Notes under the pieces: model-generated | Database searches by the model: none | Told to the model about the DNA's origin: nothing | The model's input: the letters and a program-made list of their open reading frames with translations, nothing else | Part shown: positions 36,468 through 37,070 of the stretch, piece by piece | Numbering within the stretch: position 1 is the stretch's first letter | Layout of the letters: every line of letters begins with the position of its first letter | Program-made: the position numbers and the translations under genes | Assembly: GCA_016927835.1 (NCBI GenBank) | Contig: JAFGMA010000189.1 | Coordinates: forward strand, 1 to 37,070 | Origin: Candidatus Zhuqueibacterota bacterium | Lineage (GTDB): Bacteria > Zhuqueibacterota > Zhuqueibacteria > Thermofontimicrobiales > Sulfurfontimicrobiaceae | Reading direction: 5' to 3' | Length of the DNA: 37,070 nt

Positions 36468-37070
36468 TCAGAGAGCCTTCTTCGTCCGTTCCAGGTCGAT
36501 TAAAACGCCGGCATCCATCAGGCGCTTTTGCAGTTGCGGGATTGCCAACTGCGCCGGTCGGACCCCTTGCTGCAAACTCAGCGCTGCGGCTGTCCCCGCC
36601 GCCTGACCCATCATGTGGCAATGCGATTGAACGCGAAGCCCCGCCATACCCTCATGGGTGGCTGAGGCGCAACGCCCGGCTATCAGCAAATTATCAACAT
36701 CGGCTGCAACCAATATGCGATACGGGATCTGGTAAGTTGTCCCTTTTTCGGGGTGGATCGACTGATCCTGCCAGGTTGTATAGCCCGTACCCAGCGGATC
36801 ATGAATGTCCACCATCCAAAAGCCGTGTCCGATGGCGTCCGGGAAGCTTCGACGTTTGATGATATCGGGTGCATCGAACGTGTATAGCCCGTGAACGCGC
36901 CGGGATTCACGGATGCCCAGCCAGCACGCAATGCGGTCGATTTCCAATTGCTCGCAGCCACCTGCATTTTCACGAAAGTAATTCAGAAAAACAGGAAGTT
37001 TGGCTCTGGCGGTCATCTCTGCGCGGGTAATGTCCTCGGCATCGAGGGGATTGCCGTCTGTGCATGCGAT
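36468..37070 (-). CDS. FAD-dependent oxidoreductase, C-terminal part (runs off the window)
   Basis: The frame is open to the window edge, so the N-terminal FAD-binding part lies outside. The 201 visible residues match the end of the FAD_oxidored-type family often annotated near sugar and polysaccharide genes. Motifs are GIRESRRVHG, DIHDPLGTG, and the FAD-contacting run LLIAGRCASATHEGMAGLRV followed by MGQAAGTAAAL. The stop is at 36468-36470. It converges with the Memo gene over a 114-base gap containing a CTGCCGG/CCGGCAG dyad (36373-36379 and 36409-36415). The substrate is unknown. Confidence 0.85.
   Translation of the reverse strand: MACTDGNPLDAEDITRAEMTARAKLPVFLNYFRENAGGCEQLEIDRIACWLGIRESRRVHGLYTFDAPDIIKRRSFPDAIGHGFWMVDIHDPLGTGYTTWQDQSIHPEKGTTYQIPYRILVAADVDNLLIAGRCASATHEGMAGLRVQSHCHMMGQAAGTAAALSLQQGVRPAQLAIPQLQKRLMDAGVLIDLERTKKAL

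Overview
The window comes from a Gram-negative bacterium. The evidence is a BamD-type lipoprotein, an outer-membrane barrel of the PorV/FadL-like kind, and a class A penicillin-binding protein. A GWxTD-family protein with TPRs, an Aquifex-type aconitase, an exported S55-peptidase-like protein and a NagB/PIG-L fusion point, by inference only, to the Fibrobacterota-Chlorobi-Bacteroidota neighbourhood (Calditrichota/KSB1-like lineages). No rRNA, tRNA, CRISPR array, phage gene or intact transposase was seen. Base composition looks even, and most intergenic DNA carries small inverted repeats.

Layout. 1-319: three stacked hairpins and a good sigma70-type promoter. 320-4108 (+): the two halves of a heterodimeric ABC exporter. 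4583-6877 (+): aconitase, then a 2[4Fe-4S] ferredoxin. 6878-7358: repeat-rich gap. 7359-12550 (+): exported S55-like peptidase, exported beta-propeller protein, NrnA-like DHH phosphoesterase. 12818-15223 (+): RecB-like nuclease fused to an XPD/DinG-type helicase. 15621-17180 (+): six-hairpin glycosidase-like enzyme. 17593-19250 (+): SAM hydrolase overlapping a site-2-protease-like M50 peptidase. 19617-22530 (+): unknown single-pass protein overlapping a bifunctional PBP1A-type enzyme. 23022-24953 (+): ABC-F ATPase. 25033-33182 (-), in transcription order: PorV-like barrel, unknown membrane-anchored protein, BamD, NadD, NagB/PIG-L fusion, GWxTD/TPR protein. 33679-34797 (-): M42 aminopeptidase. 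35124-36353 (+): Memo-like protein (AmmeMemoRadiSam B). 36468-37070 (-): C-terminal part of an FAD-dependent oxidoreductase cut by the window edge.

Most genes are housekeeping or cell-envelope genes. The less ordinary points are the NagB/PIG-L fusion with changed catalytic motifs, the nuclease-helicase fusion, the S55-like protein whose Ser and His motifs appear in the opposite order to SpoIVB, the unknown partner of the PBP, the unknown protein beside BamD, and at least four families of small intergenic repeats. One of these (17251-17274, 17434-17453 and, inverted, 25006-25027) shows a compensatory base-pair change in its stem. I did not find a clear new defence or mobile system.
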